NCBI GenBank assembly: GCA_041287335.1
Contig: JBEULM010000037.1
Location: 1 to 37,255 of the forward strand
Source: Hydrogenobacter sp.
GTDB taxonomy: Bacteria > Aquificota > Aquificia > Aquificales > Aquificaceae
Direction: 5' to 3'
DNA length: 37,255 nt
Below, piece after piece: positions 5,931 through 14,600 of this stretch (position 1 is the first letter of the stretch; each line of letters starts with the position of its first letter). Both the position numbers and the translations under genes were made by a program. The notes under the pieces were generated by a model. The model saw nothing but the letters and a program-made list of their open reading frames with translations. It was not told the DNA's origin and did not search any database.

Positions 5931-6971
5931 ATGGAAAGCCTCTACGATGTGTTCAGAAGGAGGGGGTACAATAGGAGGGACTTTTTAAAATCAGTCCTGC
6001 TTCTTACAGCTTCGCTGGGACTTCCTCCTTCCGCTTTTGCCCGTGCGGTGAAAGTTCTTGATCTAAAGCCTAAACCTGTTGTCATATGGTTGGAGTTTCA
6101 AGATTGTGCTGGTTGTAGCGAATCTTTCATAAGGAGTACAAGCATCCTCCCGTCCGATGTTCTTTTGGACTATATATCCCTTGAGTACCACGAGACTCTA
6201 ATGTCTCCATCCGGCTTTTACGCAGAGGAAGCTAAAAAAGAAGCTATGGAAAGATACAAAGGTGAGTACATACTCATAGTTGAAGGATCAATAACTCCTA
6301 AGGATAAGGGGATTTACTGCACGGTTTCTGGCAAGTCAAATGTGGAACTACTTAAGGAAGCTGCAAAGGATGCCAAACTTGTAATAGCGGTGGGAAGCTG
6401 TGCGAGTTGGGGAGGGATTCCTCACGCAGAACCAAATCCTACAGGAGCAATTCCGGTAAGTCAAGTGTTAGAAGGTAAACAGGTGGTGAACATACCAGGC
6501 TGTCCTCCAATAGGTGATGTGATCGTTGCGCTCATTATGGGCTTGGTCATAACCGGTAAAGCTCCAGAGCTTGACAGTTTTGGAAGACCGAAAACCTTTT
6601 ACGGACAGACTATACACGATAGATGTTACAGGAGACCCTTTTATAATGCGGGTAAGTTTGCGAGCTCCTTTGATGATGAAAGTGCTAAACGGGGTTACTG
6701 CCTGTATAAGTTGGGCTGTAAAGGTCCTATAACGAGAAATGCCTGTGCAACTGTAAGATGGAACGGTGGATTGAGCTTTCCAATACAGTCAGGGCATCCG
6801 TGTTTTGGCTGTTCCGAGCCTGACTTTTGGGACAGAGGTTTTATATACTCACCGCTGTCCGTGGTAGAAGGGGAATTTAGCTGGAAGACGGCTCTTGCAG
6901 GTTTGGCTGTAGGTACAGCGATAGGTACAGCTTCTGCGTTGATAAACAAAAAGCTACAGGAGGGAAAGTGA
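5931..6971 (+). CDS. hynS: [NiFe] hydrogenase small subunit, Tat-exported
   Basis: 346 residues. The twin-arginine signal RRDFLK (~15-20) and hydrophobic stretch to about residue 38 (PPSAFARA) direct folded export. The iron-sulfur cysteines are in place: FQDCAGC, GSCASWGG and PGCPP (proximal cluster), HDRCYRR with GYCLYKLGC (distal), and CATVRWN with GHPCFGC (medial). A C-terminal hydrophobic segment (~320-340) followed by basic residues anchors it to the membrane. The start ATG is preceded by GGAGGT. The subunit relays electrons from the NiFe site of the large subunit to the membrane partner encoded next. Gene order small subunit - Isp1 - Isp2 - large subunit matches the Thiocapsa hyn operon type (group 1e, from memory). 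Confidence 0.95.
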   Translation: MESLYDVFRRRGYNRRDFLKSVLLLTASLGLPPSAFARAVKVLDLKPKPVVIWLEFQDCAGCSESFIRSTSILPSDVLLDYISLEYHETLMSPSGFYAEEAKKEAMERYKGEYILIVEGSITPKDKGIYCTVSGKSNVELLKEAAKDAKLVIAVGSCASWGGIPHAEPNPTGAIPVSQVLEGKQVVNIPGCPPIGDVIVALIMGLVITGKAPELDSFGRPKTFYGQTIHDRCYRRPFYNAGKFASSFDDESAKRGYCLYKLGCKGPITRNACATVRWNGGLSFPIQSGHPCFGCSEPDFWDRGFIYSPLSVVEGEFSWKTALAGLAVGTAIGTASALINKKLQEGK

Positions 6972-6972
6972 T

Positions 6973-7644
6973 ATGACTGACCTCACCTTTTACGATTTTG
7001 TCAGGGGACAACTATTGAGATTTGCTTTATTTGTATTCTTTGCAGGTATAGCTTACAGATTTTTTAGGGTTGTATTTCTTGGACTTCCTTATGATTACGC
7101 AAAGCCTAAGGGGAATCCTTATTATATGGCAATAAAGAAGATAGTGATAAAACCTACCATGGGCTGGACTTTTAACGAAATATTCTCAAGAAGGGCGGTA
7201 AACTTTATAGGGGGATTTCTCTTTCATTTTGGCTTCCTTGGACTTACCTTTTTTGTCCCAGCGCACGCCTTTCTCTGGAAGAAGATCACAGGTCTATATG
7301 TACCTGCTGTTCCAAACATAGTTTCGGATATGCTTGCTTATGCAGCACTTGGCTCTCTCGTAGCTTTAACGGTGCATAGGATGCTAAACCCTGTGCTGAA
7401 ACTTCTCACTGGAAAGGACGAATACCTTGCAAACTTTCTGATAGCCATGATACTCTTTACAGGTCTTCTTGCCAGCAAATGGGCAGGAGGAGGTTTTTAT
7501 GTGTGGATACTTTCCACGCATATGTTCCTCGCAGACATACTCATCATATATATACCCTTCAGTAGGCTGTCCCACTTTATCTATTACTTCCTTTCTGTTG
7601 GCTTTATGGGATGGAATGCTGGCAAAAGGGGTGTATCCTTTTAG
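6973..7644 (+). CDS. isp1: Isp1-type membrane cytochrome b subunit of the hydrogenase
   Basis: 223 residues with about five hydrophobic segments. Histidines within or beside them (for example LFHFGFLG, VPAHAF, LTVHRM, STHMF, LSHFIYY) suit b-type heme binding, as in the NarI/DsrM/HmeC-like family. It starts one base after the small-subunit stop, with GGAGGG ahead as ribosome-binding site. Lying between the Tat-exported small subunit and a HdrD-like cytoplasmic protein, it probably carries electrons across the membrane from the periplasmic hydrogenase. The Isp1 assignment rests mainly on gene order plus topology. Confidence 0.85.
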   Translation: MTDLTFYDFVRGQLLRFALFVFFAGIAYRFFRVVFLGLPYDYAKPKGNPYYMAIKKIVIKPTMGWTFNEIFSRRAVNFIGGFLFHFGFLGLTFFVPAHAFLWKKITGLYVPAVPNIVSDMLAYAALGSLVALTVHRMLNPVLKLLTGKDEYLANFLIAMILFTGLLASKWAGGGFYVWILSTHMFLADILIIYIPFSRLSHFIYYFLSVGFMGWNAGKRGVSF

Positions 7645-7657
7645 AGGAGGTTTTGAT

Positions 7658-8968
7658 ATGCCTGTAGAATCCAAAGAAAAAGTAGGTAAAGAGGAGATAG
7701 CCAAGTTTTACGAGTTTTGCAAAAGGAGTATAAACGCTGAGGTGGCTGCTTATCTGGAAGCCTGTGTAAGGTGCGGTATATGTGCCGAAGCATGCCTTTT
7801 TTACATGGGGGAAAATGTCTCTGGTAGAATAGACCCTACGCTTACACCAGCATACAAGGCAGACCTTCTTCGTGAGATATACAAAGAAAACTATACCCTG
7901 ATAGGTAGGATAAAGAAGGTCCTCGGCTTAGGCATTAAAATCACTGCAGAGGACCTTAAAAATCAGGTAAAGCTCGTCTTTTACACATGCACCAACTGTG
8001 ATAGATGTACAAAGGCTTGCCCTATGGGAATAGATACTCCCAGACTCGTAAGTATAGTAAGGGGTGCGCTTACTTATGCAGGTCTTACACCAAAGGATCT
8101 TGCCCAGGCAACAAACCTTTCCGTAGAAAAAGGAAGCCCTCTTGGAGTGGATATCCCCACCTTCCTCAAGAGGATAGAGTTTATATCAGAAGAGTATGAA
8201 GTGGAAATACCTATAGATAAAAAGCCTTCTGAATACCTTTACATACCTTCATCCATAGAACTTATGAAATTTCCGCAGGCTGTTGCATCAGCTGTAAAGG
8301 TTTTAAACAAAACGGGTGTAAGCTGGACACTTTCCAGTATTGCTCACGAAGCTACAAATTTTGGTTTATTTGCCCAAAGCAAGGAAGTAACAAAAGAAAT
8401 GTTGAGGAGGGTTCTTGAAGGTGCAAAGGATCTGGGCATTAAATACATAATTGCTCCCGAGTGTGGACATGCCTACCAATCCATGAGGTTTATAGCACCT
8501 AACGTATTTCCGACGGACTGGAAGTTTGAAGTTTTAAACATAGTGGAATTTATAGACAGGATGATAAAAGAGGGAAGGTTAAGTATAAAAGGTAAGGTGA
8601 TAAAGGAAAGGGTAACGATCCACGATTCCTGTCAGATAGGAAGGAGGGGAGGTGTTCTCAAAGAACCCAGACGGATACTCAACATGCTTGCGGAAGACTT
8701 TAAAGACTCGGTGATGATACCAGAACACAATATATGCTGTGGTGGTGGAGGTGGAGTACTTGTCATAAAAGACGCCGATTATCACAGGCAAAAAGCTTTT
8801 ATATCCAAGATGACTCTCTTTGACAAGGTGGGCGCAAAAACAGTAGTGTGTTATTGTGCCAACTGTATGCTTGCTCTCAGTATGGGTAGTCAAGAGTTAA
8901 AAAGGGATTACAGGTTTGTGAGCATAGTGGAACTGGTTGCTGAAGCTGTAGAGGAGGTAGAGCAATGA
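7658..8968 (+). CDS. isp2: Isp2-type heterodisulfide-reductase-like iron-sulfur protein
   Basis: 436 residues from the ATG at 7658, chosen because GAGGAGG (7644-7650) precedes it; the open frame extends further upstream only through the isp1 gene. Two ferredoxin-type clusters are encoded near the N-terminus (CVRCGICAEAC and CTNCDRCTKACP). They are followed by two CCG domains (APECGHAY region; HDSCQ...NICCGGGGG...CYCANC) that in HdrB/HdrD bind the noncubane [4Fe-4S] cluster. There are no membrane segments and no signal peptide, so it sits on the cytoplasmic face with Isp1. It should pass hydrogenase electrons to a thiol/disulfide, quinone-linked or sulfur-metabolic acceptor. Its stop overlaps the large-subunit ATG by 4 bp. 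Confidence 0.9.
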   Translation: MPVESKEKVGKEEIAKFYEFCKRSINAEVAAYLEACVRCGICAEACLFYMGENVSGRIDPTLTPAYKADLLREIYKENYTLIGRIKKVLGLGIKITAEDLKNQVKLVFYTCTNCDRCTKACPMGIDTPRLVSIVRGALTYAGLTPKDLAQATNLSVEKGSPLGVDIPTFLKRIEFISEEYEVEIPIDKKPSEYLYIPSSIELMKFPQAVASAVKVLNKTGVSWTLSSIAHEATNFGLFAQSKEVTKEMLRRVLEGAKDLGIKYIIAPECGHAYQSMRFIAPNVFPTDWKFEVLNIVEFIDRMIKEGRLSIKGKVIKERVTIHDSCQIGRRGGVLKEPRRILNMLAEDFKDSVMIPEHNICCGGGGGVLVIKDADYHRQKAFISKMTLFDKVGAKTVVCYCANCMLALSMGSQELKRDYRFVSIVELVAEAVEEVEQ

Positions 8969-10662
8969 GCAGGTTAGTCATAGACCCTATAACGAGGATA
9001 GAAGGTCATTTAAGAATTGAAGCGGAACTTGAAGGAAATCGCATAAAAAAGGCTTACTCCTCTGGTACTATGGTCAGGGGTATAGAGATAATATTAAAGG
9101 GTAGAGATCCCAGGGAAGCGTGGGCTTTGGCTCAAAGGATATGCGGAGTTTGTACCACGGTGCATGCCTTTGCTTCCATAAGAGCGGTTGAGGATGCCTT
9201 AAAGATAAGAGTACCTAAAAACGCATCCCTTATAAGAAAGCTCATGATAGGCACTTTGTTTGTTCATGACCATGTTGTGCATTTTTATCACCTTCACGCC
9301 CTTGACTGGGTCAATCCCATTCAAGCCCTAAAGGCGGATCCTGTAAAAACTTCGGAACTCGCTAAGATCGTATCCGGTTACGAAAAATCCTCACCTTCTT
9401 ACTTCAAAGAGGTACAAGACAAAATACGTCAGCAGGTTGAGAGGAATCAATTGGGTATATTCAGCAAAGGTTACTGGGAACATCCAGATTACAGATTACC
9501 ACCTGAAGCAAACCTTATGGCTGTAGCTCATTATTTGGACGCACTAAACTGGCAGACTCAAATAGTACAAGTTCATACCATCTTCGGTGGTAAAAATCCT
9601 CACCCTAACTTTGTGGTTGGTGGTATGGCATGTCCCATAGACCTTCAGAGCGATACAGCTATAAATATGGAAAAACTCAATAAGGTAAAGAGCCTCATAG
9701 ATACAATGATAGATTTCGTGGAGAAGGTTTATTTGCCAGATCTCATAACTATCGCAAGCTTCTATAAAGACTGGTTTGAAAGGGGTGAAGGTATTGGAAA
9801 CTTTTTAGTTCTTGGAGAACCTGAAGGGGACTCTCACAGAGAAGGTAAGTTTTTCATACCCCCAACCTTTATAGAAGGGAGAAATATAGAAAGCTACGAA
9901 GATGTAGATTACTTTAAGGTGGAAGAGTATGTAACTCACAGTTATTATAAGTACTCCGTGGGAGATCAAAAAGGGCTTCATCCTTTTGAAGGTGAAACAG
10001 TCCTTAACTATACAGGACCTGAGCCACCGTACGAGCAGTTGAACGTTGATGGAAAATATAGCTGGCTGAAGGCACCGAGATATAAGGGTCTTCCTGCAGA
10101 GGTTGGACCACTCGCGAGAATTTTGGCTCTTTATGCAAGAAATGAGCTCAACGCTAAGGAACTTGTAAATTCTTATCTCTCAAAACTTGGACTGCCTTTA
10201 GAAGCTATGTACTCAACCATGGGTAGAACCTTAGCGAGAGGTTTGGAAACATACATCTACGCTCACTCTATGAAGATGTGGTATGAGGATCTTATTCAGA
10301 ATATGAAGGTTGGGGATCTAAAAACCTTTAACGGAGAAAGATGGGAACCATCCACATGGGAGAGGGATGTTAAAGGCTTTGGACTCATGGAAGCTCCCAG
10401 AGGCTCTCTCTCACACTGGATTTACATAAAAGATGGTAAGATAGCAAACTATCAAGCTGTTGTCCCAACAACATGGAATGGATCTCCGAGGGATGCAAAA
10501 GGACAGCCTTCACCTTACGAAGCCTCCTTGTTAGGACACGAACTCGCAGATCCAAAAAAACCTTTAGAGATAATAAGAACTATACATTCTTTTGACCCAT
10601 GCCTTGCTTGCGCTGTACACCTATATTCGGATACCGAGGATACGCTTGTTAAGATAATATAG
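8965..10662 (+). CDS. hynL: [NiFe] hydrogenase large subunit
   Basis: 565 residues carrying the catalytic NiFe(CN)2CO site. The N-terminal ligand pair is RICGVC (Cys60, Cys63) and the C-terminal pair DPCLACAVH (Cys546, Cys549). After the motif's histidine, 13 residues (LYSDTEDTLVKII) form the tail that a maturation endopeptidase normally removes. It has no signal peptide, as expected for co-export with the Tat-bearing small subunit. Translation is coupled to isp2 by an ATGA overlap. No hyp or endopeptidase genes occur in the window, so maturation factors must be elsewhere. The last 14 bp overlap the end of the convergent birA gene. Confidence 0.96.
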   Translation: MSRLVIDPITRIEGHLRIEAELEGNRIKKAYSSGTMVRGIEIILKGRDPREAWALAQRICGVCTTVHAFASIRAVEDALKIRVPKNASLIRKLMIGTLFVHDHVVHFYHLHALDWVNPIQALKADPVKTSELAKIVSGYEKSSPSYFKEVQDKIRQQVERNQLGIFSKGYWEHPDYRLPPEANLMAVAHYLDALNWQTQIVQVHTIFGGKNPHPNFVVGGMACPIDLQSDTAINMEKLNKVKSLIDTMIDFVEKVYLPDLITIASFYKDWFERGEGIGNFLVLGEPEGDSHREGKFFIPPTFIEGRNIESYEDVDYFKVEEYVTHSYYKYSVGDQKGLHPFEGETVLNYTGPEPPYEQLNVDGKYSWLKAPRYKGLPAEVGPLARILALYARNELNAKELVNSYLSKLGLPLEAMYSTMGRTLARGLETYIYAHSMKMWYEDLIQNMKVGDLKTFNGERWEPSTWERDVKGFGLMEAPRGSLSHWIYIKDGKIANYQAVVPTTWNGSPRDAKGQPSPYEASLLGHELADPKKPLEIIRTIHSFDPCLACAVHLYSDTEDTLVKII

Positions 10663-11350
10663 TACCCCTTAAGGTTATGTCCCCACTGATCACTCTCTTC
10701 TCACCTTCAGCTGTCAAGAGGATGATCTGTCCTTCAGGAGATAGATCGGTGAGTATCCCTACAGTAGGAGGATCAGTTTGAAGTACAACTTCTTCACCGA
10801 GGAAGAGAAGTCTTTTCTTTATGTCTTCCCTGAAATCTCCAAAGCCCCGTTCCTTCAAAAGATCCAAATTCCTATCTATCTTTTTAAGAAGCCTAAAGAG
10901 TACTTCTATAGTGTCATATTTTCTGCCGGACACCAAAAGCATAGATGTAGCCTGTAAGCCTTCCGGAAAATTCTCCTGATTTACATTTAGACCTATCCCT
11001 GCTATGATCCTGTCTTTCACTTTCTCCACAAGAATACCGCATATCTTTTTACCCTTCAAATACACGTCGTTTATCCACTTTATGCTTGCGAAAAATCCGT
11101 AATCTTCAAGCAGTTGGCACACCGAAAGGCTTAGCACCAAAGGTAAAGCCTGTTCATCTTTAAATGATTCTTTCAAAGAAAAGCTAAAGTACAATCCACC
11201 CATATCCGAGTGCCAAAATCTTCCGTACCTCCCTCTACCCAACCTTTGAGTTCTTGCAACAACCACACAATTTAGAGACATTTTGTCTTTTAAATAGTCC
11301 TGTGTTGAACTTACTTCTTCAAGCCACAGCATGCACAAAAATCTTTTCAT
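10649..11350 (-). CDS. birA: Biotin--[acetyl-CoA-carboxylase] ligase
   Basis: 233 residues. The biotin-binding loop reads GRGRYGR (~38-44), followed by WHSDMGGLYFSFSL and then KWINDVYLKGKKICGILVE (~92-110), the hallmark of biotin protein ligases. The C-terminal small beta-barrel (~190-233) is present. It lacks the N-terminal winged helix of E. coli BirA, so it is a class I ligase: an enzyme that biotinylates carboxylase subunits but does not repress bio genes. Its ATG overlaps the bioA stop by 4 bp (ATGA), so bioA and birA are cotranscribed. The 3' end overlaps the hydrogenase large-subunit gene tail to tail. Confidence 0.95.
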   Translation of the reverse strand: MKRFLCMLWLEEVSSTQDYLKDKMSLNCVVVARTQRLGRGRYGRFWHSDMGGLYFSFSLKESFKDEQALPLVLSLSVCQLLEDYGFFASIKWINDVYLKGKKICGILVEKVKDRIIAGIGLNVNQENFPEGLQATSMLLVSGRKYDTIEVLFRLLKKIDRNLDLLKERGFGDFREDIKKRLLFLGEEVVLQTDPPTVGILTDLSPEGQIILLTAEGEKRVISGDITLRGTILS

Positions 11351-12693
11351 GATAGGGACTTTATAACTTCCTTGAGTGTGTCCAAAACCGTATCCATCTC
11401 TTCAAAACCAATCACCAGTGGCATCATCAAGACCATCACATCACCCAAAGGTCTTAGGAATACACCCCTTTCCCTGCATTTGCAGGCTACCTTAAAGCCT
11501 GTGCGTTCGCCGTAAGGAAACTTCTCCCCTGTTTTTTTGTCCTTTATTAGCTCTATGCCCACCATAAAGCCAAGCTGTCTTACATCTCCTACATGAGGAA
11601 GCTCATAAAACTCTTCCAGCCTCTTTGTTAAATGCTCTATCTTTGGCTTTAGCTTTTCTAAGGTTCTTTCCTCTTCAAAGACTTCAAGGTTTGCCAATGC
11701 TACAGCACAGGCAAGGTTGTTACCCGTGTAGGTGTGCCCATGGTAGAAGTGTTTTAGCTCTCCAAACTCGCCAAGAAAGGCATTAAAGACCTCGTCGGTG
11801 GTTAAAGTAACCGCCAAAGGCAGGTATCCGCCAGTTATACCCTTTCCAAGACACATAAAGTCCGGACTTACCTCTTCTTGCTCGCAATAAAACATCCTGC
11901 CCGTCCTTCCAAAGCCTGTAGCCACCTCATCTACTATCATAAGCACGCCATACTTTTTGGTAAGCTCCCTCACGCCCCTTAAAAAGCCTTTTGGAAAAGG
12001 TAGCATGCCAGCTGCTGCCTGAATGCCAGCCTCTAAGCTAACCGCTACTATATCATCCCTGCTTTGGAGTATTTTTTCAAGAAGGCTTAAAAGCTCTTTC
12101 TTACACTCCTCGCATAGCTTTCCATAACGCTCTTTGCAAAACATATAGGGGGAGGGTAGTTTTATGGTTTCAAAAAGGAGGTCTCTGTAGGTGCCATGAA
12201 AGAGGTCTATACCTCCAAGGCTAACAGCTCCAAGTGTGTCTCCGTGGTAGGCTTCTTGAAGGGTTATAAAGACTCTTCTTTTTTCTCCTTTGTTTCTCCA
12301 ATACTGGTAGGCGAGCTTTATGGCAATCTCAACCGCCTCTGCCCCGTCTTCTGAGTAAAAAACCTTTGTGAGACCTTTTGGAGCAATATCTACAAGCCTT
12401 TTTGCTAAGAGGGTAGCAGGTACGTTGGAACTTCCAAGAGTGGTAGTGTGAGCCACTTTTTTGAGCTGTTCTATCAAAGCAGAATTTAACTTAGGATGAT
12501 TGTGACCATGCACGTTGCACCATAAGGAAGATATGGCATCTATGAACTTTCTACCATAAATGTCGTAAAGATAAACTCCTTCCCCTCTTTCAAATATCAG
12601 GTTTTCTTCTTCACGATATACTTTCATCTGTGTAAAGGGATGCCAAAAATATTCCTTGTCCCATTGTTCAAGGAGTTTAGGGTCCCAGTTCAT
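11347..12693 (-). CDS. bioA: Adenosylmethionine--8-amino-7-oxononanoate aminotransferase
   Basis: 448 residues of a class III PLP aminotransferase that converts KAPA to DAPA in biotin synthesis. Visible motifs include the N-terminal WHPFTQMK typical of BioA, the cofactor segment MIVDEVATGFGRTG, and GKGITGGY with the PLP lysine at about 284. No Shine-Dalgarno sequence precedes the ATG (AAATTTAAAACT). It lies 15 bp downstream of the restriction endonuclease stop and may depend on that operon or on a weak -10 (TATAAA) inside it. Its first ~80 codons are duplicated at 14354-14596 with many synonymous changes, so this copy and the fragment have separate histories. Confidence 0.95.
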   Translation of the reverse strand: MNWDPKLLEQWDKEYFWHPFTQMKVYREEENLIFERGEGVYLYDIYGRKFIDAISSLWCNVHGHNHPKLNSALIEQLKKVAHTTTLGSSNVPATLLAKRLVDIAPKGLTKVFYSEDGAEAVEIAIKLAYQYWRNKGEKRRVFITLQEAYHGDTLGAVSLGGIDLFHGTYRDLLFETIKLPSPYMFCKERYGKLCEECKKELLSLLEKILQSRDDIVAVSLEAGIQAAAGMLPFPKGFLRGVRELTKKYGVLMIVDEVATGFGRTGRMFYCEQEEVSPDFMCLGKGITGGYLPLAVTLTTDEVFNAFLGEFGELKHFYHGHTYTGNNLACAVALANLEVFEEERTLEKLKPKIEHLTKRLEEFYELPHVGDVRQLGFMVGIELIKDKKTGEKFPYGERTGFKVACKCRERGVFLRPLGDVMVLMMPLVIGFEEMDTVLDTLKEVIKSLS

Positions 12694-12853
12694 AGTTTTA
12701 AATTTTACCTAAACTTTATAATCTTTCGTTGAAGTATATTTAAGGACTTTTTCCCAATTTACAGAACCATTTTCTTCGCAAAAGAGTCTTATGAACTCAC
12801 CTGTTATCCTGTTTAGTAGATTTTTATACTCTTCAAGATACTTTTCGCTCTTT
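12451..12853 (-). repeat. Direct repeat copy 1: bioA 5' end plus endonuclease 3' end
   Basis: This stretch (first ~80 codons of bioA, the 15-bp gap and the last ~48 codons of the endonuclease) is repeated in the same orientation at 14354-14757. By eye the bioA part is about 83-84% identical at DNA level with only two amino-acid differences; the endonuclease part is lower and contains indels. Confidence 0.85.
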
Positions 12854-13455
12854 TCCCTTGCTTGTCTTCCAATGGGTTCTACTATATCCACATACAAGGT
12901 TTCTATTCCACTTATCAATTCCCAAAAATCTTTACCACAGTATTTGTAATAAAAATTTTCCTTCACCTGCACACCACATCTTCCATAACAGCATCCTTCT
13001 ACAAAAACGCTTCTATGTCTTTCCGCAGATGGCAATCTACTCCATATCTTTTTAAAATTCATGACCATTTCTCTTATTTGTCCAGAGTTTCCCCAGTTTG
13101 GTCCAGATTTTACAGAAACAAAGTACCTTTTGCCATCTCTCTCAAACTCAAGGTCTATGCCCTGTGCAGATGATTTCACACCACCAAAAGCCTTGCTACA
13201 TACGAATATGGCTAAGTCCTCCAACCAATTACCAAATATGGTTTCCTCATGAGCTGTTAGAAAATCATCCACTATTTGCTTAACTATCTCATAGGCTGTA
13301 TTTAATCCTTTTGCTTTATACAGGTAAGGATTTTTCCTTTTCATGATATCAAGCAATCTAATGCTCATCAGTTTTTCCAGCCTCTTTTCATGAAAAGTGC
13401 TAATGGTATCTTTGACAAAGTTTTCTATTTTTTTTAACAGTTCTTCCTTCTTCAC
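12709..13455 (-). CDS. Type II restriction endonuclease (PD-(D/E)XK type)
   Basis: 248 residues starting with GTG (the codon forms a GTGA overlap with the methyltransferase stop). The likely catalytic core is GIDLEF (Asp101) followed by VSVKSGPNWGN (Lys116), a PD-xVK arrangement; FGNWLEDLA (~74-82) may supply an upstream acidic residue. A small cysteine cluster (EGCCYGRCG, ~155) may bind metal. Pairing with the overlapping DNA methyltransferase makes the endonuclease role secure. The specificity is not: the KSGPNWGN block recalls TdeIII/MjaII-like enzymes, but I cannot confirm that. A decayed relative of its C-terminus lies at 14601-14757. Confidence 0.8.
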   Translation of the reverse strand: MKKEELLKKIENFVKDTISTFHEKRLEKLMSIRLLDIMKRKNPYLYKAKGLNTAYEIVKQIVDDFLTAHEETIFGNWLEDLAIFVCSKAFGGVKSSAQGIDLEFERDGKRYFVSVKSGPNWGNSGQIREMVMNFKKIWSRLPSAERHRSVFVEGCCYGRCGVQVKENFYYKYCGKDFWELISGIETLYVDIVEPIGRQAREKSEKYLEEYKNLLNRITGEFIRLFCEENGSVNWEKVLKYTSTKDYKV

Positions 13456-14324
13456 AATACAGCCTCTGTTTCCTTGAATTTTATTATCTGAATTTTCTCT
13501 AAAACCCCCGCTTCCCTTCTTAATCTCTCACGGGCAAGCTCTAAGTACTCACCTTTGATATCTATGCCTATGCAGTTTCTTTTTAACCTATAACTTGCCA
13601 CGCATGTGGTTCCACTTCCTACAAAAGGGTCAAGGACTGTATCGCCTTCAAGGGTAAAGAGCTTTATGAACCATTCTGGTAGAGCCACAGGAAAGACTGC
13701 GCTATGACCTTTGAAACTACACTCTGTTGCCATGTGAAGCACATTTGTTGGATAAACAAGTTCCTTACCTATCCAGTTTGCTATCCTTTTACCAAAACCG
13801 CTTTTTGTGGAGGAATTTAGACGTTTAATATCGTTCTCGCTTAATTTGGAAAGCCTCTTGCTTACCCAATCTCCTACCGGCACCATCACCGCTTCCTGAA
13901 ACATTTTAAACTTCTTGCTTTTTGTAAAATGCAAAAGCCTCTCCCATGCATCTCTAAATCTGTTAGGCCACTTACCCGGATAACAATTCTTCTTATGCCA
14001 TATGTATTCCTCTATCCAAAACCACCCTCGCTGTTTTAAAGCCAGTATAAGTTCAATCACATAGGTATGTCTCTCGCCGTTTACCACACGCTCTTTTATG
14101 TTTAAGATAAAAGAGCCATCGGGCTTTAAAACCCTGTAGAGCTGGTCCGCAATAGGTAAAAACCAATCCACATATTCGTCTGGATGCACTCCACCATAGA
14201 CTTTTTTTCTTCTATCCGCATAGGGTGGAGAGGTAAATATTAGGTCTATACTGTTATCGGGTATGCTTTTTAGGACCTCAAGGCAGTTGCCTTCGTAGAG
14301 CAAAACAGAAGGCTTGATTAGCAT
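13452..14324 (-). CDS. DNA methyltransferase of a type II system, beta class, probably N4-cytosine
   Basis: 290 residues. The catalytic motif IV, TSPPY (31-35), comes first and the AdoMet-binding motif I, DPFVGSGTT (~234-242), near the C-terminus: the beta-class order. TSPPY rather than DPPY favours an N4-cytosine enzyme, though N6-adenine cannot be excluded. The region between (~95-215) is the target-recognition part. It would protect host DNA from the partner endonuclease, with which it overlaps by 4 bp; being upstream, it is translated first. A TATAAT at 14338-14333 lies 8 bp before the ATG, inside sequence that follows a truncated bioA copy, and there is no clear ribosome-binding site. 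Confidence 0.9.
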   Translation of the reverse strand: MLIKPSVLLYEGNCLEVLKSIPDNSIDLIFTSPPYADRRKKVYGGVHPDEYVDWFLPIADQLYRVLKPDGSFILNIKERVVNGERHTYVIELILALKQRGWFWIEEYIWHKKNCYPGKWPNRFRDAWERLLHFTKSKKFKMFQEAVMVPVGDWVSKRLSKLSENDIKRLNSSTKSGFGKRIANWIGKELVYPTNVLHMATECSFKGHSAVFPVALPEWFIKLFTLEGDTVLDPFVGSGTTCVASYRLKRNCIGIDIKGEYLELARERLRREAGVLEKIQIIKFKETEAVL

Positions 14325-14332
14325 AATTGTAT

Positions 14333-14338
14333 ATTATA
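14333..14338 (-). promoter_or_regulatory. -10 element ahead of the methyltransferase
   Basis: TATAAT on the minus strand ends 8 bp before the ATG, implying a near-leaderless transcript for the restriction-modification pair. No good -35 is seen 16-18 bp upstream, so the truncated bioA fragment may also supply transcription. Confidence 0.4.
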
Positions 14339-14353
14339 TTGCCTCAAAACTAA

Positions 14354-14596
14354 AGCTACCTTTTTTAGCTGTTCTATTAGGGCTTGGTTTAATTTCGGAT
14401 GGTTGTGTCCATGCACGTTGCACCAGAGGGAGGAAATGGCATCTATAAACTTTCTTCCGTATATGTCATAGAGATACACACCTTCACCCCTTTCAAAGAT
14501 GAGGTTTTCTTCTTCTCTATATACCTTCATCTGTGTAAAGGGATGCCAAAAGTATTCCTTATCCCAGCTTTCAAGGAGCTTCGGGTCCCAGTTCAT
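14354..14596 (-). pseudogene. bioA: Truncated second copy of bioA (first ~80 codons)
   Basis: Starts MNWDPKLLESWDKEYFWHPF and stays collinear with BioA to LIEQLKKVA, then runs into unrelated sequence and stops at 14318. Compared with the intact gene I count about 40 mismatches over 243 bp but only two amino-acid differences (Q10S and S71Q). It was thus under protein-level selection until recently and is not a random duplicate. It is broken before the cofactor-binding region and cannot be active. Confidence 0.9.
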
Positions 14597-14600
14597 GGTT

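Noticed and set aside
14318-14596. A complete small gene overlapping the methyltransferase start
   Set aside because: The frame is the truncated bioA 5' end running into unrelated sequence, so it is a pseudogene rather than a gene.
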